Positions 53,491-61,948 of a stretch of 64,000 nt of DNA are shown here, in pieces. Both the position numbers and the translations under genes were made by a program. Location of the stretch: contig CAYLUZ010000003.1 of assembly GCA_964387025.1 (NCBI GenBank), forward strand, positions 310,001 through 374,000. The letters are read 5' to 3'. Origin of the DNA: PNON01 sp964387025 (GTDB lineage: Bacteria; Chloroflexota; Anaerolineae; Anaerolineales; Anaerolineaceae). A model generated the notes under the pieces. It had not been told where the DNA came from, ran no database searches, and was given only the letters and a program-made list of their open reading frames with translations. How positions within the stretch are numbered: position 1 is the stretch's first letter; every line of letters starts with the position of its first letter.

Positions 53491-53763
53491 TCAAATTCCT
53501 GCGTTGCTCAGGGTATCCAGCAGTTTGGAGATCATGACGGTCAGGCTGGGGTGGGTGACTTCGAAATGCAGCAGGCCAGCGTCGAGGCGTTGAAAAATGG
53601 AAGCCTGAATTGGTGTAAGCTGCTCTTCTGAACGTTCCAGTAGTGCGCGGATATCCCCATCCAGGTCACTTAATATCGCAGTGCCTTTTTCATCAACTAT
53701 TTGTGTTTTCTCGATCTCATCATGAAGTTGTTGGAGAAGTTTACGAAGCTCTTCGTTTTCCAT
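53491..53763 (-). CDS. DUF4404 family protein
   Basis: 90 residues, acidic and all-helical with likely coiled-coil (ELRKLLQQLHDEIEKTQ). It matches the DUF4404 outline, including FEVTHPSLTVMISKLLDTLSNAGI at the end. Function unknown. It is a single gene convergent with the ABC transporter. Confidence 0.78.
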   Translation of the reverse strand: MENEELRKLLQQLHDEIEKTQIVDEKGTAILSDLDGDIRALLERSEEQLTPIQASIFQRLDAGLLHFEVTHPSLTVMISKLLDTLSNAGI

Positions 53764-53977
53764 GAGACTTGTCTCCTTATCTCTCTTTGTTATAGTTACA
53801 TTCTAGCACAATAAACAGTGCATTCCTTGTGATGATGTGAAACCCGACGTCTCCCATCCTCCCTTCATGATCAAAATCGGGAGGATATATTCTTCGGAGT
53901 AAATTCCATATATAATAATAAACGGTTATCGATGCACTATAAGGACTTGGCTATATTTACAAACACGTTGGAAGAAC

Positions 53978-55363
53978 ATGAACCCGGATCGATCACTCAA
54001 TAAGAAATCCGAAGTATCAAGTACGGAAGATTTTCATACCAGGGCTTTACTGGCTGAGCAAAATGGCAATTGGGAAGAAGCTGCCCAATATTATTCCCGC
54101 TGCTTCCAACAACGCCATGCTGAGATCAACCTGCTCAACAGCGTACAGGAAGGTCTCTCTTCCCGGATGGATATGCCAAACATCTATAACCTGGTCGGTG
54201 ACAAACTACGTGACACCTTTAATGCACAGATCGTCATGATCTCACAATATGACCCGCAAACCCGTAGAATTTTCCACCATTACGCGGTGGAGAAGGGCGT
54301 CCACTTGCACCTGACCGAGTGGTCCCCTGTGGATACCTCCCGGGCTAAGATCGTTCAGACCGGTAAGCCTTTTATGATCAATTATGCTGAAATCCTGGAG
54401 TTGATCACCTCCGGGAAAATGCACGTGGTCCCCGGAACGCAGATGCCAATGACCTGGCTGGGGGTTCCCATGCTGGTAGGCGATGAAGTGAAGGGCATTG
54501 TCAGCCTGCAGAACCTTGACCGGGAGAATGCCTTCACGCAATCAGATATCAACCTGCTCGCTACACTGACAAGCAGTATGTCGCTTTCACTTGAAAATGC
54601 CCGCCTTATGAAAGAGAGCCAACGTTTGTTGGGACTGTTGGAAGGGGAGATGGAGATCGCCCGCCAGACCCAGCACAGCATTCTGCCGGATAACTTACCG
54701 AGTAGAAAGGGTTATGATTTCGGGTCTCTCATCGTTCCGGCACGTACGGTGAGCGGAGATTTTTATGATTTCATCCCCATCGGGCAGGACAGTTTGTCCA
54801 TTGTGATCGGTGATGTGACGGATAAAGGTTTGCCGGCTGCTTTATTCATGGCGCTGACTTTCAGCCTGATACGTTCGGAAACACGACACGAAGAAGACCC
54901 AGAACAAGTCCTTCAGAATGTTAACCGCGCACTGCTTACCATGAATGCTTCAGGGATGTTTGTTACTTTAATTTATTGCATACTTAATTTCCGTACAGGG
55001 CAAATGCGTTATGCACGCGCCGGACACCCACTACCGGTCGTGATGGATGCCTCCGGGAAATGCCTGGATATCCCGATGAAAGCTGGGCAACCCCTGGGAA
55101 TCTTTCCAGACGTGAAGATCGATCAACAGGAGATCCTGCTTCCACATGGTGGTCTGGTATTGCTGTTTAGTGATGGTCTGGCGGAAGCCATCGATTCCAA
55201 CGGCCAGGAGTTTGGGATTGAACGTGTGCGGGCAGAGTTTGCCCGATTCAGGAAAGCTTCAGCCGGGGATATCTGTAAAAAACTATGGGAAGCGGTCGAA
55301 GCGCACAGCGATGAGCATCTGCATCAGGACGATTTCACGGCGGTTGTGATCAAACGGGAATAA
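53978..55363 (+). CDS. GAF-SpoIIE (PP2C-type) serine phosphatase
   Basis: 461 residues. A short N-terminal helical segment (TPR-like QNGNWEEAAQYYSRCF) is followed by a GAF domain at about residues 45-205, then a linker helix. The SpoIIE/RsbU-like phosphatase domain follows: SLIVPARTVSGDFYDF and VIGDVTDKGLPAALFM with the metal Asp residues, then LLFSDGLAEAID near the end. It probably dephosphorylates an anti-anti-sigma protein in a partner-switching stress pathway. No partner genes are adjacent. Confidence 0.9.
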   Translation: MNPDRSLNKKSEVSSTEDFHTRALLAEQNGNWEEAAQYYSRCFQQRHAEINLLNSVQEGLSSRMDMPNIYNLVGDKLRDTFNAQIVMISQYDPQTRRIFHHYAVEKGVHLHLTEWSPVDTSRAKIVQTGKPFMINYAEILELITSGKMHVVPGTQMPMTWLGVPMLVGDEVKGIVSLQNLDRENAFTQSDINLLATLTSSMSLSLENARLMKESQRLLGLLEGEMEIARQTQHSILPDNLPSRKGYDFGSLIVPARTVSGDFYDFIPIGQDSLSIVIGDVTDKGLPAALFMALTFSLIRSETRHEEDPEQVLQNVNRALLTMNASGMFVTLIYCILNFRTGQMRYARAGHPLPVVMDASGKCLDIPMKAGQPLGIFPDVKIDQQEILLPHGGLVLLFSDGLAEAIDSNGQEFGIERVRAEFARFRKASAGDICKKLWEAVEAHSDEHLHQDDFTAVVIKRE

Positions 55364-55522
55364 GTGATGCAGACATAAGCTTATGTCGTTGATTTGTTGT
55401 GATGGAAAAATGATGTCCCTGAATTAAGCAATTAATAGACAATAGTATAATTTGTGCAGTAAATCACTCAATTAATACTTTGTGAATGGAATCAATTTCC
55501 CTTCAAGGTCAAATAAATCGCA

Positions 55523-55846
55523 TTATCCCGGCCATCCGAAGCGTTCAAAGTCGATCACTCCATCCGGACTGAATATTACCCCTTCTTCTTCGAGCATTAC
55601 CCTTTGCATATGTGAACCGAAGCCGTATCCGTGGGGACTGATCTTCCCTTTGACATTAATGACCCGCTGCCAGGGAACATCTGAATCTTTTGGCATGGAC
55701 GCTAGTGCATATCCCACCATCCTGGCAGTGCATCCACCGGTCAGAAGTGCGATCTCACCATAATTACATACCTTGCCATACGGAATTTGGCGCACCATAT
55801 CCAAAATGCGCGTATAGATTGGTTTTATCTCGGGCTGATCTGTCAT
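55523..55846 (-). CDS. Alkyltransferase-like protein (ATL), MGMT family
   Basis: 107 residues. The MGMT DNA-binding domain is recognisable: RILDMVRQIPYGKVCNYGEIALL, the ARMVGYALA helix with the Arg finger, and the active-site region VPWQRVIN. The usual PCHR has become PWQR, so the acceptor Cys is Trp. ATLs bind O6-alkylguanine and hand it to nucleotide excision repair instead of repairing it themselves. Its start overlaps the stop of the upstream gene (ATGA). Confidence 0.9.
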   Translation of the reverse strand: MTDQPEIKPIYTRILDMVRQIPYGKVCNYGEIALLTGGCTARMVGYALASMPKDSDVPWQRVINVKGKISPHGYGFGSHMQRVMLEEEGVIFSPDGVIDFERFGWPG

Positions 55847-56550
55847 AGGCTGGATAGTACCTGGGTCCGGTCGAAGATATCCGGTTTTAGACTTGGATTC
55901 TCAAAGTAGAGTTTACTTTCCTTGAAAAAATATATCAATGACAAAAATGCATTCGAAACGATCCTATCGCTATTTTCGGAGTTTTGCCAGTGTGGATCTT
56001 TGAAAAAATTTATGCGAATCTGATACCAGGCTGATAGTGTGTGCTCCCAATCCGGAAGAGGTACTGTTCCTTCTTCCAGGTGTTTAATCCAGCATTCCGG
56101 TGCGTAACTTTCAACTACTTTGGTTCGATAGGTCGTGATGACTATTTCACGTGAAGCATAATCGGCCTGTAATAGTTCCTTTTGTTCCAGTTCTGCTGCA
56201 TCAAATATCGGCCAGGATTCAGCAAAGCGTTTTGAATACATCCTCATCAATGATTTTGGATTTTCCATAACAACGTTAAATTTGTCTGCCCAGGATTTAT
56301 CTGCCCGAATTACTCCATACCAATCCGAAATGTTTTGAAGCCCGGTCGTTATTTCGGCGGTGCTCGCCAGTAACTCCCAGGATGTAAGAAACGCAGAAAA
56401 ATGCTGACCGGGTGCAAATTCGCGCATTTTCCAGGCAAATTCAAATTGATCATTCAGAATCTTCTTAGGGAACTTATCGAGGAGAGTAAAGCTGGAAAAA
56501 TCACTTGCATTTGCAGGAATTTCCCCAAGCTTCATTTCAGGACAGGTCAT
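55843..56550 (-). CDS. Hypothetical protein co-transcribed with ATL
   Basis: 235 residues, soluble, rich in aromatic residues (WKMREF, SWELLAS, AWYQIRINFF). No recognised domain or catalytic pattern. The four-base overlap with the ATL gene indicates translational coupling, so a DNA-damage link is possible but only positional. The ATG follows GGAGT. Confidence 0.62.
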   Translation of the reverse strand: MTCPEMKLGEIPANASDFSSFTLLDKFPKKILNDQFEFAWKMREFAPGQHFSAFLTSWELLASTAEITTGLQNISDWYGVIRADKSWADKFNVVMENPKSLMRMYSKRFAESWPIFDAAELEQKELLQADYASREIVITTYRTKVVESYAPECWIKHLEEGTVPLPDWEHTLSAWYQIRINFFKDPHWQNSENSDRIVSNAFLSLIYFFKESKLYFENPSLKPDIFDRTQVLSSL

Positions 56551-56713
56551 GTATAACTCCGATGAATAGTGGATTTCAGCTTAAATATATCATCAAAAAT
56601 GGGTGGAATTCAGATGTGTATAAGCAATGTATGACTTAATGATAAAAGATTGATGAGCTGAATGCTATAATATTGATATAAATTTAATTATTTATTGTGA
56701 AAGGGAGAAACAA

Positions 56714-57196
56714 ATGTTAATCAGCAAAGAGTTAAATGCAGCTATAAATGAACAGATCGGCCATGAATTTGAGGCCTCACACCAGTACTTACAGATAGCA
56801 GCTTTTTTTGAATCACGGGCGTTAAAAGGTGTTTCAAAAATGTTTGCAAAACAATCCGATGAAGAACGTGAACATGGAAAGAAATTTGTTAAGTACATCA
56901 ATGAAACAGGTGGAGAATTAAAAATTCCCGCCATCCCGGCCGGAAAATTTGTTTTTGCCACCGCTGAAGAAGCTGTGCAGTATGCCCTGGATTGGGAATG
57001 GGAAGTGACCCGCCGGATAAACGCTTTAATGGACCTGGTAATCAAACAAAATGATCACCTCGGACGCGAGTTCCTGGGCTGGTTCGTCTCTGAGCAATTG
57101 GAAGAGGTCAGCCACATGGATAACCTTTTACGTGTGATCAAACAAGCCGGTGAGAAGAACTTGATGATGCTGGAAGCTTATCTCGCCCACGAATAA
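56714..57196 (+). CDS. ftnA: Bacterial ferritin (FtnA-like)
   Basis: 160 residues, close to the usual 165. Ferroxidase ligands: Glu in EQIGHEFEASHQYL, E-x2-H in SDEEREHGKKF, Glu in EAVQYALDWEWE and Gln/Glu in SEQLEEVSHMD. It lacks the Met haem ligand of bacterioferritin. It stores iron in a 24-mer shell and protects against peroxide. GGGAGA lies upstream, and a TATAAT at about 56667-56672 gives a short leader. A palindromic terminator follows. Confidence 0.94.
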   Translation: MLISKELNAAINEQIGHEFEASHQYLQIAAFFESRALKGVSKMFAKQSDEEREHGKKFVKYINETGGELKIPAIPAGKFVFATAEEAVQYALDWEWEVTRRINALMDLVIKQNDHLGREFLGWFVSEQLEEVSHMDNLLRVIKQAGEKNLMMLEAYLAHE

Positions 57197-57217
57197 TTAC
57201 AGGTCAATAACTACAAA

Positions 57218-57244
57218 AACAGTCCTGGATATTCCAGGACTGTT
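57218..57244. terminator. Bidirectional terminator after ferritin
   Basis: AACAGTCCTGGA (57218-57229) with TCCAGGACTGTT (57233-57244), loop TAT: a 12-bp perfect stem. It serves ferritin on the plus strand and the small membrane gene on the minus strand. Confidence 0.85.
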
Positions 57245-57250
57245 AATTAT

Positions 57251-57592
57251 TTATGCTACCTTGCGGGTTTTCTTTACATCTAGAGGAGGTGGAACCTCGC
57301 CCGGAGTTTCCGCTTTAACCCTTGGTTGTCTCATTCCCCAGAGTAAAAGTGCCAGACCGGTTCCAAGGGTCAATCCGCCCAGGACGCCCGGGTCTGATTT
57401 CCAGAAAACCGCAGCGAAAAAGCCGAAGAAAACCACCAGGACAACTGCCTGATAATACCAGGGTGTCTCCCGCTTAAAGGCCGTCAACGTCAACCAACCC
57501 AGGGCAACACCGAAAACCACTACTCCGATAAACCTAAGCAATACACCCAATAAATTTAATACCTGAGAAGCTCCTGTGAAAAAACCTTCCAT
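57251..57592 (-). CDS. Small membrane protein, last gene of serS operon
   Basis: 113 residues with three or four membrane helices and a basic C-terminus. No known family. It lies nine bases after the DUF456 gene on the minus strand, so it is very likely in the serS transcript and under T-box control. Confidence 0.6.
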   Translation of the reverse strand: MEGFFTGASQVLNLLGVLLRFIGVVVFGVALGWLTLTAFKRETPWYYQAVVLVVFFGFFAAVFWKSDPGVLGGLTLGTGLALLLWGMRQPRVKAETPGEVPPPLDVKKTRKVA

Positions 57593-57601
57593 TTTATCCT
57601 C

Positions 57602-58108
57602 CTAACGGTTAGTAAAAGCCCAAATCCACCATATTACAATCATTATAATACCGATGCCAATACGGACAATCACTGACCATCCAAAACCCAAAGCCATCTC
57701 TTTTGTGGTCACCCAGGCGATCTTCCAATCCTTTCTTTTGATCATTTCCACGACCAGAACACCAAGGATGGAGAAAAGCAATCCGCCAACCAGCGGAATG
57801 ATAAAGGTCCCGGCAATACCGGCTACATATCCCACGGCGATTGCCAGCCAGCTTGCGCCGGATTTCCTTGCTTTAGCTCCGATAAAATAGTTATCCGCCA
57901 GGTTTCCAACGATCATAAAAATGGTGATAAACGAAAAGAACAACCAGGACGGCCAGTTAAAACCATAAACTATGGCGTAAACCAGGGCTGCGATCCAGAT
58001 TATTGTTAACCCCGGATAGATCGGTATGATCAATCCAACCAGACCAACGATCATGGTCGAAAACAACAAACTGATCAGTAAAACCTGGGGTAAATTTAAG
58101 GTTTCCAC
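57602..58108 (-). CDS. DUF456 membrane protein
   Basis: 168 residues with four or five helices. The DUF456 signature is visible: VGLIIPIYPGLTIIWIAALVYAI and the glycine-rich central helix GAKARKSGASWLAIAVGYVAGIAGTF-II. It starts with GTG sharing one base with the serS stop codon (TAGTG), so translation is coupled. Function unknown. Confidence 0.82.
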   Translation of the reverse strand: METLNLPQVLLISLLFSTMIVGLVGLIIPIYPGLTIIWIAALVYAIVYGFNWPSWLFFSFITIFMIVGNLADNYFIGAKARKSGASWLAIAVGYVAGIAGTFIIPLVGGLLFSILGVLVVEMIKRKDWKIAWVTTKEMALGFGWSVIVRIGIGIIMIVIWWIWAFTNR

Positions 58109-59379
58109 TAACTACTAATCCGATCTATGCCGCCCATCCAGGGTTTGAGGACTTCGGGCACCAATATGGAGCCATCCGCCTGCTGATAAGTTTCCATTAC
58201 CGCAATCAGGGTTCGAGGAAGCCCAAGCCCGGAGCCATTCAGAGTATGAACAAAACGGGGTTTGCTGCCATCCGCCGGCCGGTATTTGATATTTGCCCGC
58301 CTGGCCTGAAAATCACCCACATTTGATATGGAGGAAACTTCCAGCCACTCCCCGCATCCGGGAGCCCACACTTCGAGATCGTAGGCGATCAATCCATTAA
58401 AACCCAGGTCTCCGGTGCACTGCTGGATCATGCGATAACTTAACCCCAGCTGGGCACAGGTTTGACCAGCATCATCGATCATTTTTTGCAGCTCCTGCAT
58501 GGAATCTTCCGGTTTGCAGTATTTATACATCTCCACTTTGTCGAACTGGTGGCCGCGTTTTATACCACGAACATCCCTCCCTGCGCTCATTTTTTCACGG
58601 CGGAAGCAGGGTGTATAAGCAGTGTAATTTAATGGTAGAACAGATTCCTCCAGGAAATCACCCATATGGATGCCGGTGAGAGGTACTTCCGCGGTGGGAA
58701 CCATCCAGAAATCCTCTTCCGCGTCATGATACAGATTGTCCCGGAACTTAGGCAGCTGCCCTGAAGCAAATAGAACATCACTTTTCACCATGAAGGGAGT
58801 ATATTTTTCAGTGTAACCCTGGCGAATATGCAGATCCAGCATCCAGGCAATGAGGGCGCGCTGCAACCGGGCACCAGCACCGTTCAAGACATAAAACCGT
58901 GATCCGGTGAGCTTGATACCCTGCTCAAAATTGATGATACCCAACTCAGGTCCCAGATCCCAGTGGGCTTTGGGAGTAAAATCGAATTTCTTTGGTTCTC
59001 CCCAGGTCTTGATGACCGGATTATCATGGTCATCTTTTCCCAATGGAACCGCTGCATCCGGGATATTCGGAATGGTGTGGATGATCGTTAATAATTCTTC
59101 ATCCAACTGTTTGAATTGTTCATCCAGTTGGGAGATCTGGTCACCCAATAAGCGCATGGAGTCGATCTTTCCCTGGCGGGCGGACTGGTCTTTCATCTGG
59201 CTGATCTCTTTGGAAACCGTATTGCGTTGAGCTTTGAGGGTTTCCACTTCTGCCTGTACAGCACGCCTGCGCGAATCGATTCCCAGTATGGCATCGACTG
59301 GAGAAGGGTCCATCTGGCGCTTGACCAGTGCTTCCCTTACAATTTCAGGTTTTTCGCGAATGAGATTGATGTCTAACAT
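58108..59379 (-). CDS. serS: Serine--tRNA ligase
   Basis: 423 residues from the ATG at 59379, after GGAGG; the longer frame upstream runs into the T-box RNA. N-terminal coiled-coil arm (RRAVQAEVETLKAQRNTVSKEIS). Class II core: motif 2 TPCFRREKMSAGRDVRGIKRGHQFDKVEMY and motif 3 LNGSGLGLPRTLIAVMETYQ, with AEVPLTG in between. It charges tRNA-Ser and also tRNA-Sec, which links it to the selenocysteine genes of the window. It is controlled by the T-box leader upstream and followed by two membrane genes. Confidence 0.97.
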   Translation of the reverse strand: MLDINLIREKPEIVREALVKRQMDPSPVDAILGIDSRRRAVQAEVETLKAQRNTVSKEISQMKDQSARQGKIDSMRLLGDQISQLDEQFKQLDEELLTIIHTIPNIPDAAVPLGKDDHDNPVIKTWGEPKKFDFTPKAHWDLGPELGIINFEQGIKLTGSRFYVLNGAGARLQRALIAWMLDLHIRQGYTEKYTPFMVKSDVLFASGQLPKFRDNLYHDAEEDFWMVPTAEVPLTGIHMGDFLEESVLPLNYTAYTPCFRREKMSAGRDVRGIKRGHQFDKVEMYKYCKPEDSMQELQKMIDDAGQTCAQLGLSYRMIQQCTGDLGFNGLIAYDLEVWAPGCGEWLEVSSISNVGDFQARRANIKYRPADGSKPRFVHTLNGSGLGLPRTLIAVMETYQQADGSILVPEVLKPWMGGIDRISS

Positions 59380-59655
59380 AGCACCTCCAAAAATGAATAA
59401 ATAAAGCCCTCTCATCGTGCAGGACGAGGGGGCTGCTCGTGGTGCCACCTGCTTTCATCCCGCTGGAAGCGGGACCTTTGATCGCAGTAACGGTCGAATC
59501 CGTCCCCTTTACGATGACGTGGAACACGCATCCCTGCGGGGGAACCTGCCCGAGTTGGGCACTGAAGTGGAAGGAATTTGACTTAATATCTGCTTGCACC
59601 ATCCGCAGACTCTCTGCCAATGAAGCCAAAATCCAGTTTTCAGGTCAGGTTTATA
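59380..59655 (-). promoter_or_regulatory. T-box leader (tRNA-Ser sensing) of serS
   Basis: Read on the minus strand. An AGAGAG with a distal GGATGGTGCAAGC loop marks stem I. The 14-base T-box is at 59438-59451 with core TGGCACC. The N of TGGN is C, which fits the G discriminator of tRNA-Ser. A terminator/antiterminator AGCCCCCTCGT / ACGATGAGAGGGCT precedes serS. A UCC serine codon sits where the specifier loop should be. Uncharged tRNA-Ser should allow read-through. Confidence 0.88.
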
Positions 59656-59661
59656 TTTGAG

Positions 59662-59689
59662 ATTATAACGGTATTGGACGAAAAGTCAA
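59662..59689 (-). promoter_or_regulatory. Sigma-70 promoter of serS operon
   Basis: On the minus strand, TTGACT (59689-59684), a 16-base spacer and TATAAT (59667-59662), just upstream of the T-box. Confidence 0.8.
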
Positions 59690-59742
59690 TCAATGTCGAA
59701 AACAACCTAAACCTTTGAAACCACAAGCAATTGGCCGAAATA

Positions 59743-60420
59743 TTACAAACCTAAAAAATTCTTGAACATTTCCAGGTTTTGGAGGATGTCGTAAATGGCT
59801 ATACCAATTAATAAAATCCCGCTGATGGCATTGATCAACTTAGCGTGCTTTGCCAGCCAACTTGTGATATGGCGGGCCGTAGCTCCAGCCAGGAATGATA
59901 GCCCGAGGAGCGGAATGCCGAATCCCAAACCGAACCACAGGAATGTTGCCAGGCGGCTGAACATTTCTGTACTGTTTAGGGAGACCGCAAAGATGCTCAC
60001 AAGCAAGGGTCCGGAACAGGGTAGGGATATGGGTCCATACATAAGGCCGTATACGAATGCACGGCCATACGAGTTCTTGAGGATAGGCACCTGCAGCTGA
60101 GGTATTTTCTTAAAAGGATTGCGATCCAGAAGGAGCAAAATACCCAGGGCTAGGATCAGAAGGTCTGAAATCGGGATCACAACTGATAATGCTTCCCCAA
60201 TGGATACAGAGAGCAGGGCAATGATCCCGCCAAGCAGCAGCATCATGGAGAGTACTCCTGCCAGAACAAAAAAGCCGAGTAAATACCTGGTATGTGGTTT
60301 GTCTTCATTGGATTGTGCGCTGAGGTACGCTAAAAACCCCGGGTAAAGCGGCAGCACACATGGGCTGGTGGTTGCAAGCAATCCGAGGGTAAGACTTGTC
60401 CAAATTTCTGCTGCGTTCAT
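59743..60420 (-). CDS. ccdA: CcdA-like thiol-electron transport membrane protein
   Basis: 225 residues with six helices. The paired redox Cys of CcdA/DsbD-beta are present: Cys in TTSPCVLPLYPGFLAYLS (helix 1) and Cys in SLPCSGPLLVS (helix 4), each next to Pro. It carries reducing power from cytoplasmic thioredoxin to extracytoplasmic thiol proteins. It lies downstream of a redoxin lipoprotein, and the selenoprotein redoxin is divergent from both. A hairpin lies between it and the redoxin gene. Confidence 0.9.
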   Translation of the reverse strand: MNAAEIWTSLTLGLLATTSPCVLPLYPGFLAYLSAQSNEDKPHTRYLLGFFVLAGVLSMMLLLGGIIALLSVSIGEALSVVIPISDLLILALGILLLLDRNPFKKIPQLQVPILKNSYGRAFVYGLMYGPISLPCSGPLLVSIFAVSLNSTEMFSRLATFLWFGLGFGIPLLGLSFLAGATARHITSWLAKHAKLINAISGILLIGIAIYDILQNLEMFKNFLGL

Positions 60421-60448
60421 GTCATTCTCATTTCGTTGATTGGAATAA

Positions 60449-60498
60449 TCATCAGTACAGGATTATTTCCCATACAGGTATCCATCCTGTACTGATGA
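60449..60498. repeat. 15-bp perfect inverted repeat between redoxin gene and ccdA
   Basis: TCATCAGTACAGGAT (60449-60463) and ATCCTGTACTGATGA (60484-60498), loop 20 bases. In the minus-strand transcript it lies after the redoxin stop and before the ccdA start, with no long T run. It may be a partial terminator, a processing or stability element, or a regulator site that tunes the ratio of the two proteins. Confidence 0.75.
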
Positions 60499-60520
60499 CT
60501 GGATTTTAGTGCAGGTTTGA

Positions 60521-61201
60521 TCACATCCCTAAAAATGGTGCCAGGAATTCTTTCAACTGCTCTGCGCTCTTTATCCCAAACGGAAGGGGATGTACTTCGC
60601 CTTCGCTGTCTATGATCAGCATGGGGGTTGATGGCGGATTCAAGAATTGATTACCATAGAGGGCAGCCAGCTCACTACTCACTTCTGCCGGTACTACTGA
60701 ATAGATCCAATCGAAATTGTTGGATGCGGTGTATTCCTTAAGGTTTTCCATATTTTCATTGGGGTCGATGTCAAAACCAACGTATGTGACCTTGTCTCCC
60801 AATTCCTGTTTCAATTTTGATACTTCTCCCTGCTGCTTCTTGCAGTTGGAACACCACATTGCAAGTGTCTCCACCAGGACAACTTTGCCGTGGTAATCTG
60901 CTATGTTGTATTCGGATCCCGAATTCACATTTGTTAATGGAACTGAAAACCAGGCAGGGACATCCTTCATCATTGTATCATCGCTGGTTTTTGTTTCATT
61001 TTCTTGCATCCCAGCCGGCTTGGTTTCGTCCATCATCGGTACATCGGTTTTTTCCATCATAATGTCTGTTGGTTTTTCCAACATAGCTTCGGTGGGCTTA
61101 TCCATCATGGCCTCTGGGGTGGCTGTGGTCTGTGGGCTGCAAGCCGCCAAAAAGACCATTCCAGCAACAAATATTGTGAATAACGCATTTCGATTTTTCA
61201 T
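60521..61201 (-). CDS. Redoxin (TlpA-like) lipoprotein with Met/Asp-rich N-terminal spacer
   Basis: 226 residues. Lipobox VFLAAC near residue 20. Then comes a Met/Lys/Thr/Glu-rich spacer built from repeats of the type MMDKPTEAMLEKPTD (residues 30-75). A thioredoxin fold with the redox motif MWCSNCKKQQ (normal Cys) and a cis-Pro loop PPSTPMLII follows. It faces outside the membrane and should receive electrons from CcdA, encoded downstream. The spacer may bind metal or simply extend from the membrane. Confidence 0.86.
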   Translation of the reverse strand: MKNRNALFTIFVAGMVFLAACSPQTTATPEAMMDKPTEAMLEKPTDIMMEKTDVPMMDETKPAGMQENETKTSDDTMMKDVPAWFSVPLTNVNSGSEYNIADYHGKVVLVETLAMWCSNCKKQQGEVSKLKQELGDKVTYVGFDIDPNENMENLKEYTASNNFDWIYSVVPAEVSSELAALYGNQFLNPPSTPMLIIDSEGEVHPLPFGIKSAEQLKEFLAPFLGM

Positions 61202-61397
61202 TTATTTTTCTCCTGTAGATATTTTGTTTAGATGTAATTATTATGAAAATGAAACCTTAAGCAGTCGGGAAAGAAAGATTACAAGATTCAAAACAATTTC
61301 GCACATCTGTTAATACTTCTGAAAGAATTGGTTCGGCATATCTTAATATCCACCGGGTATAAATATGTTACAGAATAGTTCAAACAAGGATGCGAAT

Positions 61398-61934
61398 ATG
61401 AAAATAGTGTTGTGTTTCTTATTATTAATTGCTATTAGTGCCTGTTCAACTATAAAGGGGACATTAGATACGTCATTAAATACAAGACTTCCAGATCTTG
61501 GTGCTGCCCCAGAGTTGGAATCGGACACATGGATAAATGTTGACAGTCCTATCAATCTTGTTGATCTCAGAGGAAAAGTCATCCTTCTGGATATGTGGAC
61601 ATATGGTTGAATTAATTGCCAACACATTATCCCCTCGTTGAGGGAATGGGATAAAGTATATCGAGACAGAGGATTGGTCGTTATAGGTAATCATTACCCG
61701 GAATTTGCCAGAGAAAGAGACCTGGTAAACCTGATGGAAGCAGTAAAAGAATGGGAAATCATCTACCCGGTTGTACAGGACAATGAAGGAAAAATTTGGA
61801 GAGCTTACAATAATAGATATTGGCCTTCGTTATACCTCATCGATAAAAAAGGTCACATCAGATATACCCATATCGGCGAAGGCAACCAAAAGGAAACAGA
61901 AGCAGCAATCCAATCTTTATTGGCAGAAAATTAA
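61398..61934 (+). CDS. Selenoprotein: thioredoxin-like lipoprotein with WTYG-U-INC motif, in-frame UGA
   Basis: 178 residues when the UGA at 61608-61610 is read as selenocysteine; the start ATG at 61398 follows AAGGA. Signal peptide with lipobox AISAC. The core reads LLDMWTYG-U-INC, then EWDKVYRDRGLVVIGNHYPEFARERD. That is the TlpA/DipZ redoxin domain, in which relatives have WTYxCINC. The frame is open beyond the UGA to 61934 with fully typical residues (YWPSLYLIDKKG, cis-Pro). A SECIS-type hairpin follows the UGA. It is next to msrPQ and across from ccdA, so an extracytoplasmic reductase is likely. A stop at UGA would delete the whole redox site. Confidence 0.9.
61627..61654 (+). promoter_or_regulatory. 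Candidate bacterial SECIS hairpin in the redoxin selenoprotein
   Basis: TTATCCC (61627-61633) with GGGATAA (61648-61654) forms a 7-bp lower stem. CTC-GTT-GAG forms the apical hairpin (61634-61642), with an asymmetric GGAAT bulge. The apical GTT is 27 bases after the UGA, within the known bacterial range. An alternative inner pairing CCCTC/GAGGG is equally possible. Confidence 0.65.
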
Positions 61935-61948
61935 GTTTAGGAGACAGA

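Noticed and set aside
59345..59629. Minus-strand frame overlapping the serS start
   Set aside because: The sequence is explained by the T-box RNA, with stem I, T-box core and terminator; the protein is of random composition.
61638..61934. Separate 98-codon gene starting at ATG
   Set aside because: It is the in-frame second half of the redoxin selenoprotein and lacks the redox motif and a ribosome site of its own.
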